Source: Methylobacterium pseudosasicola (GTDB lineage Bacteria > Pseudomonadota > Alphaproteobacteria > Rhizobiales > Beijerinckiaceae). From it: 64,000 bases of DNA. Shown here piece after piece: positions 1 through 9,554 of this stretch (position 1 is the first letter of the stretch; each line of letters starts with the position of its first letter). Position numbers and translations under genes: made by a program. The DNA lies in NCBI RefSeq assembly GCF_900114535.1, contig NZ_FOTK01000011.1:1-64000 (forward strand), in the 5' to 3' direction. The notes below the pieces were generated by a model. It saw only the letters and a list, made by a program, of their open reading frames with translations. It searched no databases and had not been told where the DNA came from.

Positions 1-193
1 ATGGCGATCCGCACCCAAAACGAACCGCGCCATACAAGCCGCCGCCGTCACGCAGAGACTATCAGAACAGCAGCGTTTTCACACAGCCTCGGTGGAAAGA
101 AGTCTTGCCGCTTTGAGCGCCACACAGCAGTGAAGCAGACAATCGATTCTGCTCGGCACCACCTGGGGCGTGCTTCGCAGAACGGCCTCTCAA
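1..193. other. Left window edge, no supported gene
   Basis: Short reading frames cross this stretch, but none has a ribosome-binding site or a recognisable product. It lies downstream of the flavin oxidoreductase gene that ends at 194. Confidence 0.5.
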
Positions 194-1156
194 TCAATGA
201 GGGAAGTTCGATATAACCTTCCGCCCGAAGGCCTCGATGAACGCGGTCTGATCGCCTGCTACCTGATGCACGATGATCTCGGCGGGTCCGAGAGCGGCGA
301 GGTCGTTGAGCCAGGCGGCATGGCGGCCGAGGTCGTTCGAGATCCGGACATAGCCCAGCACGTCCTCGGGCCGCACGAAGCGCGAGGCGGTGTCGAAATC
401 CTCCGGCAGACGCAGGTCCCAGTTCACGTCGCCCTCCAGCATGTTGCTCGCCCATTGGCTGTGGGCCAGGGCGAGGGCCTGCGCGGGATCGGGGTCCCAG
501 CACACCTTCGTCTGGAGGAAGATCGGCTTGCCCTCGCCCCCGCCCTCGCGGAACGCGTCGAAAACCTTGCGCAGCTTGGCCGGCTCGATGCCGACGGTGA
601 CGAGGCCGTCGGCCCAGGCCGCCACCGTGCGGGCCGTCTCCGGTGTCACCGCCCCGGCAATCAGCATCGGTGCGCGTTCGGGCCGGGAATAGAGCTTGGC
701 GTCGACCACCGTCACCCGCCCCCGATGGGTCACCGTCTCCCCGGCGAAGAGGCTGCGGATCACCGCGGCGCACTCGGCGAGCCGGGCCGTGCGCTCGGCC
801 TTCTCCGGCCAGGGCAGGCCGGTGACGTCCTCGTTGAGGCGCTGGCCCGATCCGAGGGCGAGCCAGAGCCGTTCGGGGAACATCTCGGATAGGGTGGCGG
901 CCGACTGCGCGAGCACCGCCGGGTGATGGCGGTACACGGGGGCCGTAATGATCCCAAATGGAAGACGGGTCGTGGCCAGCGCCGCGCCGAGCCACGACCA
1001 GGCATGGCCCGAATGCCCCTGCTTCAGGCTCCAGGGGCGGAAATGCTCGGAGGACATGGCACAGGCGAAACCCGCCGCCTCCGCCGCCCGGACGTAGCCC
1101 AGCAGCGCGGAGGGCGCGTGCTGCTCGTGCGAGACGTGATAGCCGATCCGTGTCAC
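194..1156 (-). CDS. LLM-class flavin-dependent oxidoreductase (non-F420 type)
   Basis: A 320-residue luciferase-like monooxygenase-fold protein, of the group usually annotated as probable non-F420 flavinoid oxidoreductase. The TIM-barrel family marks are visible: the N-terminal strand TRIGYHVSHEQ, the SSEHFRPWS segment, the GIITAPVYRHHPAVLAQ region and a late DGLVTVGIEP loop. The frame stays open far upstream, but I chose the GTG at 1156 because the protein homology begins there and an AAGGGGG ribosome-binding site lies just upstream. It is the last gene of a same-strand run with the GH15 gene (32 bp gap) and an SMP-30 gene, so cotranscription is likely. The substrate is unknown; flavin (FMN) use is inferred from the family. 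Confidence 0.85.
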   Translation of the reverse strand: MTRIGYHVSHEQHAPSALLGYVRAAEAAGFACAMSSEHFRPWSLKQGHSGHAWSWLGAALATTRLPFGIITAPVYRHHPAVLAQSAATLSEMFPERLWLALGSGQRLNEDVTGLPWPEKAERTARLAECAAVIRSLFAGETVTHRGRVTVVDAKLYSRPERAPMLIAGAVTPETARTVAAWADGLVTVGIEPAKLRKVFDAFREGGGEGKPIFLQTKVCWDPDPAQALALAHSQWASNMLEGDVNWDLRLPEDFDTASRFVRPEDVLGYVRISNDLGRHAAWLNDLAALGPAEIIVHQVAGDQTAFIEAFGRKVISNFPH

Positions 1157-1188
1157 GGTGTTTGCCCCCTTTTTCCCTTGGATCTCGT

Positions 1189-3012
1189 TTACGCTGCGAT
1201 CGTCGGCGCACGCCGGGTGTCGGTCTCCCGCATGGTCCGGTCGGCGTAGGTGCCCTGCACGGCGGAGCGTCCGCCATGCTCGTAGAGATCGAGCATCAGC
1301 GCGGAATGGACGAGCCCGAGATGGCTGAACGCCTGCGGGAAGTTGCCGAGAAATGCACCATCCTCCGCAGTCTGCTCCGCGATCAGTCCGACATCGTTCT
1401 GAAGCACCCGCAGGGCGGCGAAGCGGGTCCGGGCCTCGACCTCCCGGCCGAGCCACAGGAGAGCATCCACCAGCCAGAAGGCACAGAGTACGAAGGTGCC
1501 TTCCTTGCCGGGAAGACCGTCGTCGTTCTTGTAGCGATAGACGAGCTGGCCATGGCCCAGTCGCTCGATAACGACATCGACCGTGCGGGCGAAGACCGCT
1601 TCGTCGACGGGGAAGCCGACCATCGGGGCAATGAGCAGGGCTGCGTCGACATCCTCACCCCCGGCATATTGCGGGTAGTAGCCGTCCGCGTGCACCGCCT
1701 CGCCGTTCACGAAGGCGACGATGCGGTCCCGCTCGGTGCACCACGTCTCCCGTGGGCCGAACAGGCGGATCGCCCGATCGAGGGCCACCCAGTTCATGAT
1801 CGCCGCGTGCAGGTAGCGCTGCTCCGGCTTTCTCGGCTCCCACAGCCCCGCATCGGGTTCGTGCCAGTGGGCGGCGGAGATGTCCGCCAGCCGCGCCCCG
1901 TGCCCGCGCAGGCCCTCGGATAGGGTGCCGCCGAGGCGCTCGTAGAGATAGAACAAATCGAGCACTTGGCCGTAGGCGTCGGCCTGATGCTGGTCGGCCG
2001 CGCCATTGCCGTGGTGGACCGGCCCCGATCCGCGCCAGCCCTCGAAGTGCTCGACCACGGTCTCTTCGAGGTCAGCCTCCCCGGAAATGCTGTAGAGCGG
2101 CTTGAGCCGTCCCTCCTCCCGATCGCACAACGCGCTGACGAATTCGAAGAACCCCTCGGCCTCGCGGGACATGCCGAACTTCTTGAGCACGTAGAAGGAC
2201 AGGCAGGCGTCGCGGATCCAGCAGAAGCGGTAGTCCCAGTTGCGAATCCCGCCGACCTCCTCGGGCAGAGATGTCGTGGCTGCCGCCACGATCGCTCCGG
2301 TGGGCTCGTAGGTCAGGGTCTTGAGCACCAGGGCCGAGCGCATCAATTCGTCGGCCAGGGGGCCGACATAGGTGGAATCCTTCGTCCACAGGCTCCAGGT
2401 CCTGCGCACCTGCTCCATCAGCCCGTAGGCGTCCGGCGTCGTCGCGGGCGGCTCGCCGAGATAGAGGGCAAACGAGTGGCACTCGCCTCCCGACAGGGTG
2501 AATCGCGCGACCCCGACCTCGCCCTCGATCTCGAACCGGGCGTCGGTCGAGAGGCCAGGGCATCCCTCGGCGGTGATACGGCCTTCGCGCACCGTCAGCG
2601 GTGCGAAGGTCTCGGCAAAGCCGGCCAGGGGGCGGTAGGCCGCGACCATGGGCACCAATCCCGACAGACCCGTCACCAAACGCACCAGACGAGGACGATC
2701 TTCGCCACCCTCCGGACCGACCATGAAGTCGTAGAGATGGACGAAGCCGTCCGCCGTGGTGAAGGTCGTCTGCAAGATGTTGGTGCGGCTGAGGTATTGC
2801 CGCGCCGTCTCGTAGTCACCCTCGGGGCGGACGACGAAGTACCCACCCCGCCGGCGGTCGAGCAGCCGCGAGAAGGTTGGGTCGGCATCGAACCGCTCCA
2901 AGCAGGCCCAATCCAGGGATCCATCCCGGGCCACCAGGGCACAGCCTTCGCAATTGCCCAGCAGCGCGTAGGCTTCGATCGGTTGATAGGCGCGGTCTTC
3001 GGGCACAGGCAT
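1189..3012 (-). CDS. Glycoside hydrolase family 15 protein (glucoamylase-like)
   Basis: A 607-residue bacterial GH15 protein, the family of glucoamylases, glucodextranases and trehalases that releases glucose from alpha-glucans or trehalose. It has an N-terminal beta-rich domain opening with YQPIEAYALLGN and an (alpha/alpha)6 barrel with RNWDYRFCWIRDA near residue 256. The segment GLWEPRK near 389 carries the expected general-acid Glu, and EGTFVLCAFWLVDAL near 503 the expected general-base Glu. I chose the ATG at 3012 because GAGGAG lies just upstream; a longer frame to 3048 exists. No signal peptide is seen, so it is probably cytoplasmic and acts on stored glycogen, maltodextrin or trehalose. 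A 66 bp gap separates it from the upstream SMP-30 gene. Confidence 0.9.
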   Translation of the reverse strand: MPVPEDRAYQPIEAYALLGNCEGCALVARDGSLDWACLERFDADPTFSRLLDRRRGGYFVVRPEGDYETARQYLSRTNILQTTFTTADGFVHLYDFMVGPEGGEDRPRLVRLVTGLSGLVPMVAAYRPLAGFAETFAPLTVREGRITAEGCPGLSTDARFEIEGEVGVARFTLSGGECHSFALYLGEPPATTPDAYGLMEQVRRTWSLWTKDSTYVGPLADELMRSALVLKTLTYEPTGAIVAAATTSLPEEVGGIRNWDYRFCWIRDACLSFYVLKKFGMSREAEGFFEFVSALCDREEGRLKPLYSISGEADLEETVVEHFEGWRGSGPVHHGNGAADQHQADAYGQVLDLFYLYERLGGTLSEGLRGHGARLADISAAHWHEPDAGLWEPRKPEQRYLHAAIMNWVALDRAIRLFGPRETWCTERDRIVAFVNGEAVHADGYYPQYAGGEDVDAALLIAPMVGFPVDEAVFARTVDVVIERLGHGQLVYRYKNDDGLPGKEGTFVLCAFWLVDALLWLGREVEARTRFAALRVLQNDVGLIAEQTAEDGAFLGNFPQAFSHLGLVHSALMLDLYEHGGRSAVQGTYADRTMRETDTRRAPTIAA

Positions 3013-3078
3013 GACTGCTCCTCGGCGGCGCCATCGCTGCGCTCGCACGGTTCCGGACGGTGGAGGATCGTGGGGGGA

Positions 3079-3984
3079 TCAAGCGTCGAGGTGAAACGCC
3101 GGTTCGAGCAGCCCCCGGACGCCGACATCGACCAGGAGGGTCCGGCCATGGTCGGGGTCGGCGGCCCGCGCCGCCTCGTCCAAGCCCTCGTAGCCGGTGG
3201 TCACCAGCAGCCGGTCGAGGGAGCGTCCGGCAAAGGTGGGACAGGTCGGCTGCCGCACGGGCACCGTGATCGTGCGGACGCGTTCCCCGGACGGACTGTA
3301 GGCGTCGAGACAACTCGCCCCGAAACGCGCCGTCCAGATCAGGCCGTCTGCATCGACCGCCGCTCCGTCGATGCCGCCGTCGCCGACGCTGTGGTCGTAG
3401 TGTGTTTCGGGCTCACCCCTCGGCAGGCCGGTGCCTGGATCCAGGGCGACGCGCCGGAGAATGCCCTCGGCGGTGTCGACGAAGTATCCCGTCGCCCCAT
3501 CGGGCGAGAAGGCGATGCCGTTGGGCGTGGTCAACCCGCCATAGAGCCGCGTGTTGCGCCGTCCGGCGACGTGATAGATGCAGCCGCGCCCCGGCTCGGC
3601 GTTCCGCCCCATGGTCCCGATCCAGAGGGCGCCGCTTGGATGCACACGACCATCATTGGATCGGTTGCCAGGCTTGTCGGCTTCAAGGGGGCAGAGCAGG
3701 CTCAGATCCCCCGTCGCGATTGTCCGAACGTACAGGCCATCGTCGGCGGACAGGAGGTGGCGGCCCGCGTCGATGGCCGCAACGTCGCTCGCCATGACCG
3801 GCAGCGCATGGATCCGCGCCGACGTCGTTGCCGGATCCAGGGATCGTTCGAATAGCCGGGATTCAAGGATGTCGACCCACCACACGGTATCTGTCGCGGG
3901 ATCGTAGCTCGGCCCTTCGCCGAGGTGGCACCGGGTACCGTCGAGAATGACCACGGATCGATCAGTCATTGATAAGCTCGCCAT
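3079..3984 (-). CDS. SMP-30/gluconolactonase/LRE family protein
   Basis: A 301-residue six-bladed beta-propeller sugar-lactonase homologue. The three metal ligands of the regucalcin family sit at the expected spacing: Glu23 in HLGEGPSYD, Asn155 in TTPNGIAFSPDG and Asp206 in GGIDGAAVD. The likely reaction is hydrolysis of an aldonolactone such as gluconolactone to the free acid. The start may be the ATG at 3984 or an internal ATG at 3969 (MTDRSV); neither has a strong ribosome-binding site. It is the first gene of a probable operon with the GH15 gene and the LLM oxidoreductase, which suggests glucose liberation followed by oxidation and lactone opening. That link is inference. Confidence 0.87.
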   Translation of the reverse strand: MASLSMTDRSVVILDGTRCHLGEGPSYDPATDTVWWVDILESRLFERSLDPATTSARIHALPVMASDVAAIDAGRHLLSADDGLYVRTIATGDLSLLCPLEADKPGNRSNDGRVHPSGALWIGTMGRNAEPGRGCIYHVAGRRNTRLYGGLTTPNGIAFSPDGATGYFVDTAEGILRRVALDPGTGLPRGEPETHYDHSVGDGGIDGAAVDADGLIWTARFGASCLDAYSPSGERVRTITVPVRQPTCPTFAGRSLDRLLVTTGYEGLDEAARAADPDHGRTLLVDVGVRGLLEPAFHLDA

Positions 3985-4338
3985 ACACGGTCGAGCGATG
4001 ACGCGTGTAGAATCTGCTAGTTCCCAATCCTCGATAACTTGTCGCAGCTAGCCTTGATCATGGCCCACGTATCAGACTTGTTTCTAATCCCCACTTCATT
4101 CAATGCATTTGTCTGCTGTGCCGACACGCGGACCGCTCCTGGGCGACACCAAGCGCGTGTGGCTTTCCCACTGCCATCGCTCGCCCGACTCACCAAAGCT
4201 CCTTATTGCGGGACGCGAGGAGCCCTACCTATTATGCAACGGGATACGCGCGATGGTGGTCCTAGCCGTGGCACACAGCATCTCCGCCCGGTCCATGGAC
4301 AATGGGCGAATCACTGCCGGAGTAATAGCGAACTGTAC

Positions 4339-4614
4339 GTCCGCTTTCGGGAGCCGCACGGCGGCGCGTGAACGACTGCGTCGGGTCGATAGGAGGCCGT
4401 CCGCTTTTCCGGCGGGTCTGCTCCGAACCAGCCATTCCGCTTACGGCCACCTTCGGTCATTCTAGTTCGCTCAGACCTCCAGCAAGCGGACCTTCTGAAG
4501 GTCTGAGAAGGATCAGATCCTACCGTTGCTTAGACCGCGAGCCTATGTCCGTTTCCAGGCAACGCACGCAGTAACTCGTACGACTTGGCTGGGCCGCTAT
4601 AAGCCCGTCCGCTT
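4339..4614. repeat. Cluster of four GTCCGCTT-containing motifs
   Basis: The octamer GTCCGCTT is found at 4339, 4399 and 4607 and inverted at 4484-4491, each in a different surrounding sequence. Four copies in under 300 bp of non-coding DNA is unlikely by chance. It could be a worn intergenic repeat or footprints of a lost mobile element. Confidence 0.4.
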
Positions 4615-5030
4615 GTCAGGCAGTCCTTCTCCGAAACGTTCGTCCCGCTATCGGCGTGTTTCTTCCGACAGCACTTTCGAGCCAGAATGAGGGTCTTCAC
4701 AAACCAGGATCGACCAGCGAGCAACACATGCTCCATCGACAACGGCTTAAGGAGCATACTCGCTGAAGACGGCCACGCATCGAGCTTCGCCATCCATGAT
4801 CTCGACCTTGGCGGCCTCGATCTCGGCGCTTCGGTGAACGCTCCGGTAAACGAGAACAATCGCCTCGGAAAGTTTTAGGTGACGCACCGTGCGGGCCAAC
4901 CTTGGTCTGATTTGCGGGCGTCGATGTGGACAATTGCGGGCGAACTGTCCCCTTTGCATCACTCGACAACGGGCGGCCGAAGCCAATCGCCACAAGATTA
5001 AATGTACTTGATTTGTTCTCGATAACTTAG

Positions 5031-5055
5031 GGAGGACGCCGGTCCGGCGTCCTCC
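5031..5055. repeat. Perfect 12-bp inverted repeat (hairpin)
   Basis: GGAGGACGCCGG is followed by a single T and then its exact complement. It lies about 250 bp beyond the nrdJ stop codon. No T-run follows on either strand, so a role as terminator is only possible. Confidence 0.4.
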
Positions 5056-5309
5056 ATGTCATTTCTCAGTTCAAGCGGTCGGCAGTTCAACGTCGATTCA
5101 CGCCGGTAAGGTTGTAAATCGTCGACAACCGAGCCTCGAGGCAAACTGCGCAACTTTGCCCTGAGCGAAGCACAACTTATGCTACAATCAACAAGAGGAT
5201 GAGGCAACCTCAGATCGTTTTTATCAAATTATGCCTCTCAAGGACGACTAACCTAGAAGCAAATTGGACCATCTTTTGCCTCAAGCCACAACAGCACAAC
5301 ACGGCATAA

Positions 5310-8300
5310 TCAACTACACCCCGTTGTGCTTCCACACGTATCGCACTTCAGGCAGGTGCCGTTGCGGACCAGCGTGAAGTTCGCGCATTCCGGGCAGGCT
5401 TCGCCGACATAGCCCTTCATCTTCGCCTCGGCGCGGCGGTCGGCGACGGTGCGCTCGGCTTTCGCGAAGGGGAGGGTGTCGGCGATCGTCTCGGCTTGCC
5501 TGGCCACCGCGGGCTCGGCTTTCAGCGCCGAGGTGCCGTGGATCGCGTGGACCGTCCCGCCGGCCGGGGCCGATTGGCCGGTGCTGGCGGCGCCGATGCC
5601 GACCGTGCCGCCTGCCGGGCCGCCCTGGATCAGGGTGAGGCGGTCGGCCGAGCCGCGCAGCAGGCCGCGCGACACGACCGAGGAGGCTGGCGCGGGCTTG
5701 GGACCCTCGCGGGTGGTGTCGGCCGCCTCGCCGCCGCCGAGCACCGTGCCGCCGATCTCGGCGGGGCTGACATGGGCGAGGTCGGCGCGACCGAGATACG
5801 AGACCGCGAGTTCCCGGAACACGTAGTCGAGGAGCGAGGTCGCGTTCTTGATCGCGTCGTTGCCCTGCACGAAGCCGGCCGGCTCGAACCGCGTGAAGGT
5901 GAAGGCCTCGACATACTCCTCGAGCGGCACGCCGTACTGGAGGCCGAGCGAGATCGCGATGGCGAAGTTGTTCATCAGGCTCCGGAAGGTTGCGCCCTCC
6001 TTGTGCATGTCGATGAAGATCTCGCCGAGGCGGCCGTCGTCGTACTCGCCGGTGCGCAGGTAGACTTTGTGGCCGCCCACCACCGCCTTCTGGGTGTAGC
6101 CCTTGCGCCGCGCCGGCAGCTTCTCGCGGGACCGGATGTGCTCGACCCGCTCGATCACCCGCTCAACGATCTTTTCGGCGATCTGGGTGGCCTTGGCCGC
6201 CGCGGGCGCCTGGATCAGGGCCTCCAAGGCGTCGTCGGCCTCGTCATCCTCATCGGCGATCAAGGCGGCGTTGAGCGGCTGCGACAGCTTTGAGCCGTCG
6301 CGGTAGAGGGCGTTCGCCTTCAGCGCCAGGGTCCAGGACAGGCGGTAGGCCGCCTTGCAATCCTCGACGGTGGCGTCGTTGGGCATGTTGATCGTCTTGG
6401 AGATCGCCCCCGAGATGAACGGCTGGGCTGCCGCCATCATGCGGATGTGGCTCTCCACCGAGAGGTAGCGCTTGCCGATCCGCCCGCACGGGTTGGCACA
6501 ATCGAACACCGGGTAATGCTCGGGCTTGAGGCCCGGTGCGCCCTCCAGCGTCATCGCCCCGCAGATATGGGTGTTGGCGACCTCAATGTCCTTCTTCGAG
6601 AAGCCGAGGAAGGGCAGCAGCTCGAAGGTCGGGTCCGAGAGCTTCTCGGCCGGGACCTTGAGGGTCTGGATCAGGAAATCGTCGCCGAGCGTCCAGCGGT
6701 TGAAGACGAACTTGATGTCGAAGGCCGACTTCAGCCCCTTCTCCACCGCGGCGATCTTGTCGTCGGTGAAGCCTTTGGCGCGCAGGGTGGTCGGGTTGAT
6801 CGCCGGGGCCTGGCCCATCGAGCCGTGGCCGACAGCGTAGGCCTCGATCTCGGCGATCTCGGATTCCCGGTAGCCGAGCGCCCGCAGCGCGTCCGGCGCC
6901 GCCTGGTTGATGATCTTGAAGTAACCGCCGCCGGCGAGCTTCTTGAACTTCACCAGGGCGAAGTCGGGTTCGATGCCGGTGGTGTCGCAATCCATCACGA
7001 GGCCGATCGTGCCGGTGGGCGCGATCACGGTCGTCTGGGCGTTGCGGTAGCCGTGGGTCTCGCCGAGCTGGAGCGCCCGGTCCCAGGCCGCCCGGGCATG
7101 GGCGCCGAGATTGTCCTGCGGGATGTTGGCGTGGTCCAGCGGCACCGGGGCGATGCTCAGGAACTCGTAGCCCTCGGCCTCGCCATGGGCGGCGCGGCGG
7201 TGATTGCGGATCACCTTCAGCATCGCGTCGGCGTTGTCGTCATAGGCCGGGAACGGCCCGAGTTCGGCCGCCATCTCGGCCGAGGTCGCGTAGGCCACGC
7301 CGGTCATGATCGCGGTGAGCGCGCCGGCGAGCGCACGGCCCTCATGGGAGTCGTAAGGCAGGCCCATGGTCATCAGCAGGCCGCCGATATTGGCGTAGCC
7401 GAGGCCCAGCGTCCGGTAGCGGAAGGACAGCTCCGCGATCTCCTTGGACGGGAACTGCGCCATCATCACGGAGATCTCGAGCACCACCGTCCAGAGGCGG
7501 TTCAGGTGCTCGAACGCCTCGACGTCGAAGCGCTTGGTCTGCCGGTCGTACATCGTCAGCAGGTTGGCCGAGGCCAGGTTGCAGGCGGTGTCGTCCAGGA
7601 ACATGTACTCGGAGCACGGGTTCGAGGCCCGGATCCGGCCGCCCGACGGGCAGGTGTGCCAGTCGTTCATCGTGGTGTTGAAGTGCAGGCCCGGGTCGGC
7701 CGAGGCCCAGGCGGCCTCGCCGATCTTCTCCCACAGGTCGCGCGCCTTCAGGGTCTTAGCGGTCTTGCCGGTGGTGCGCTGGGTGAGGTGCCAGTCGGCG
7801 TCGGCATCGACCGCGCGTAGGAAGTCGTCGGTGAGCGAGACCGAGTTGTTCGAGTTCTGGCCGGCGACCGTGAGATAGGCCTCGGAGTCCCAGTCGGTGT
7901 CGTAGACGGGGAAATCGATCTTGGTGAAGCCCTGGCGAGCGAACTGGACGACGCGCTTGATGTAGGCGTCCGGCACGGAGGCCTTGCGGGCAGCCTTGAT
8001 CTCGCGCTTCAGCGCCGGGTTGCGCTCAGCATCGAAGCAGGCATCGCCCTCGGCCTCGCACTGGGTGCAGGCCTTCATGACCAGGCCGAGATGCTTGGAC
8101 ACGACCTTGGAGCCGGTCACCAGGGCGGCGACCTTCTGCTCCTCCTTCACCTTCCAGTCGATGAACGCCTCGATATCTGGGTGATCGATATCGACGATCA
8201 CCATCTTGGCGGCGCGGCGGGTGGTGCCGCCGGACTTGATCGCGCCGGCCGCCCGGTCGCCGATCTTCAGGAAGCTCATCAGGCCCGACGACTTGCCGCC

Positions 8301-9041
8301 GCCGCCGAGCTTCTCGTTCTCGCCGCGCAGCGCGGAGAAGTTGGAGCCGGTGCCGGAGCCGTACTTGAACAGGCGCGCCTCGCGGACCCACAGGTCCATG
8401 ATGCCGCCCTCGTTGACGAGGTCGTCCTGCACGCCCTGGATGAAGCAGGCATGCGGTTGCGGGTGCTCGTAGCTGGAAGCCGAGCGAGTCAGCTCACCGG
8501 TGCGGTAATCGCAGTAGAAATGGCCCTGGCTCGGGCCGTCGATCCCGTAGGCCCAGTGCAGGCCGGTGTTGAACCACTGCGGCGAGTTCGGCGCCACCAT
8601 CTGCTTGGCGAGCATGTAGCGCAGCTCGTCGAAGAACGCCGACGCGTCCTCCTCGGAGGAGAAGTAGCGGCCCTTCCAGCCCCAGTACGTCCAGCAGCCA
8701 GCGAGCCGATCGAACACCTGCGTGGCGGAAGACTCGGAGCCGATGCGCTCCTCCTCAGGCAGGTCGGCCAGAGCGGCCTCGTCAGCCACCGAGCGCCACA
8801 GGAAGGAGGGGACGTCGTTCTCCTCGACCTTCTTCAGGCGAGCGGGAACACCGGCCTTGCGAAAGTACTTCTGGGCCAGCACGTCGCTGGCGACCTGGCT
8901 CCAGCTCTCCGGCACGTCGATGCCGTCCAGGCGGAACACCACGGAGCCGTCGGGATTGCGGATCTCGCTCAGGGCCTTGCGGAACGGAATGCCCGTGTAG
9001 GGCGACTGTCCGGCCGTGGTGTAGCGACGCTCGAACCGCAT
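5310..9041 (-). CDS. nrdJ: Adenosylcobalamin-dependent (class II) ribonucleotide reductase
   Basis: A 1243-residue vitamin B12-dependent ribonucleotide reductase that makes deoxyribonucleotides for DNA synthesis without needing oxygen or a second subunit. The catalytic barrel motif NPCSE lies at residues 474-478 and carries the thiyl-radical Cys with its partner Asn and Glu. It is followed by [12 protein letters not shown], and later by [23 protein letters not shown]. The C terminus has the CPEC...[14 protein letters not shown] zinc/redox-Cys tail typical of the long alphaproteobacterial enzyme. A GTG at 9050 is possible, but the ATG at 9041 has GGGAGAGG at better spacing and gives the family N terminus [15 protein letters not shown]. 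It is monocistronic, with a promoter that looks NrdR-controlled about 190 bp upstream. Confidence 0.97.
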   Translation of the reverse strand: MRFERRYTTAGQSPYTGIPFRKALSEIRNPDGSVVFRLDGIDVPESWSQVASDVLAQKYFRKAGVPARLKKVEENDVPSFLWRSVADEAALADLPEEERIGSESSATQVFDRLAGCWTYWGWKGRYFSSEEDASAFFDELRYMLAKQMVAPNSPQWFNTGLHWAYGIDGPSQGHFYCDYRTGELTRSASSYEHPQPHACFIQGVQDDLVNEGGIMDLWVREARLFKYGSGTGSNFSALRGENEKLGGGGKSSGLMSFLKIGDRAAGAIKSGGTTRRAAKMVIVDIDHPDIEAFIDWKVKEEQKVAALVTGSKVVSKHLGLVMKACTQCEAEGDACFDAERNPALKREIKAARKASVPDAYIKRVVQFARQGFTKIDFPVYDTDWDSEAYLTVAGQNSNNSVSLTDDFLRAVDADADWHLTQRTTGKTAKTLKARDLWEKIGEAAWASADPGLHFNTTMNDWHTCPSGGRIRASNPCSEYMFLDDTACNLASANLLTMYDRQTKRFDVEAFEHLNRLWTVVLEISVMMAQFPSKEIAELSFRYRTLGLGYANIGGLLMTMGLPYDSHEGRALAGALTAIMTGVAYATSAEMAAELGPFPAYDDNADAMLKVIRNHRRAAHGEAEGYEFLSIAPVPLDHANIPQDNLGAHARAAWDRALQLGETHGYRNAQTTVIAPTGTIGLVMDCDTTGIEPDFALVKFKKLAGGGYFKIINQAAPDALRALGYRESEIAEIEAYAVGHGSMGQAPAINPTTLRAKGFTDDKIAAVEKGLKSAFDIKFVFNRWTLGDDFLIQTLKVPAEKLSDPTFELLPFLGFSKKDIEVANTHICGAMTLEGAPGLKPEHYPVFDCANPCGRIGKRYLSVESHIRMMAAAQPFISGAISKTINMPNDATVEDCKAAYRLSWTLALKANALYRDGSKLSQPLNAALIADEDDEADDALEALIQAPAAAKATQIAEKIVERVIERVEHIRSREKLPARRKGYTQKAVVGGHKVYLRTGEYDDGRLGEIFIDMHKEGATFRSLMNNFAIAISLGLQYGVPLEEYVEAFTFTRFEPAGFVQGNDAIKNATSLLDYVFRELAVSYLGRADLAHVSPAEIGGTVLGGGEAADTTREGPKPAPASSVVSRGLLRGSADRLTLIQGGPAGGTVGIGAASTGQSAPAGGTVHAIHGTSALKAEPAVARQAETIADTLPFAKAERTVADRRAEAKMKGYVGEACPECANFTLVRNGTCLKCDTCGSTTGCS

Positions 9042-9060
9042 GAAACACACCTCTCCCGTC

Positions 9061-9076
9061 GGGACACGAATGTCCC
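9061..9076. promoter_or_regulatory. Small hairpin in the nrdJ leader next to the ribosome-binding site
   Basis: In the nrdJ direction GGGACA, loop TTCG, TGTCCC forms a perfect 6-bp stem with a stable UUCG-type loop, a few bases upstream of the GGGAGAGG ribosome-binding site. It could tune translation or mRNA stability; no function is shown. Confidence 0.35.
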
Positions 9077-9224
9077 GGCCCCGCTGGACGCGGAGTCGAT
9101 ACCCATTAAGGGGGTCGCGTTCGCCCGCGCCCGGAAAGCGGGCACGCGGCGATGTCGCGAAGATGATTCAGGGACGGTCGAACCTGCCGAAACGCACCAC
9201 AGGGGCGGCGCGACCGATGCAGGG

Positions 9225-9254
9225 ACATTACCGCCGCCATCGCTCTCACGTCAA
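9225..9254 (-). promoter_or_regulatory. Predicted sigma-70-type promoter of nrdJ
   Basis: On the minus strand TTGACG (9254-9249) is followed after 18 bp by TAATGT (9230-9225), close to the housekeeping -35/-10 pattern. It would give a leader of about 180 nt. The -35 element sits inside the downstream NrdR box, as expected for repression. Confidence 0.5.
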
Positions 9255-9296
9255 CAAGTAGTGTGCGCCCCGCCGGTTCCCCGCTAGATGTTGTGC
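9249..9296 (-). promoter_or_regulatory. Tandem NrdR boxes upstream of nrdJ
   Basis: Two 16-bp sites resembling the NrdR consensus lie on the minus strand. GCACAACATCTAGCGG (9296-9281) keeps the conserved inner positions. ACACTACTTGTTGACG (9264-9249) is weaker, keeping ACACTA, T and TTG positions. The spacer is exactly 16 bp, so the centres are 32 bp apart, matching the three-turn spacing known for NrdR sites. The gene-proximal box covers the predicted -35 element. NrdR is the ATP/dATP-sensing repressor of ribonucleotide reductase genes; its gene is not in this window. Confidence 0.6.
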
Positions 9297-9554
9297 CGGC
9301 TCGCATAAATCTGTGGATATCCGGGTCGCACCCGATAAGTGCCCTTCCGGCATTCGGGATTCGCCTCGGAAAAATTTTCGATCCACACCCCTAAGTAGAG
9401 GCACTTCCCGGGGCTCGCGAATACGCCGCAGCCGCCCGGCGCCGGCGTTGCCGCACAGCGACAGTTGGGCCGAAGCGCTGGACTCGCGGGCGCGCGCTCA
9501 CCATAACGGCGCCACGATGCGCCCGTGCGGCGCGGCTTAAAACCGGGACCGGCG
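9297..9554. other. Divergent region between nrdJ and the NDUFA12 gene
   Basis: This stretch is less GC-rich than its surroundings and holds a DnaA-box-like TGTGGATAT (9312-9320) and a GANTC site at 9358-9362. It should contain the NDUFA12 promoter, which I cannot define. No coding potential is supported. Confidence 0.4.

Larger units (their letters stand above)
3985..5309. other. 1.3 kb gap with no supported gene; less GC-rich, probably decayed
   Basis: No open frame here has a recognisable product or ribosome-binding site, and base composition is visibly less GC-rich than on either side. The octamer GTCCGCTT occurs at 4339-4346, 4399-4406 and 4607-4614, and its complement AAGCGGAC at 4484-4491, which suggests a degenerate repeat. 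A perfect palindrome lies at 5031-5055. Frames around 4530-4995 on the minus strand look like fragments, but I cannot assign them to a family. Confidence 0.6.

Noticed and set aside
4530-4995. Gene fragments on the minus strand in the low-GC gap
   Set aside because: Short frames exist, but I cannot match any to a family and they overlap in conflicting frames; I note only decay.
9042-9248. Cobalamin riboswitch in the nrdJ leader
   Set aside because: The leader is long enough, but I do not find the conserved B12-box or the usual core helices. The NrdR arrangement explains the promoter better.
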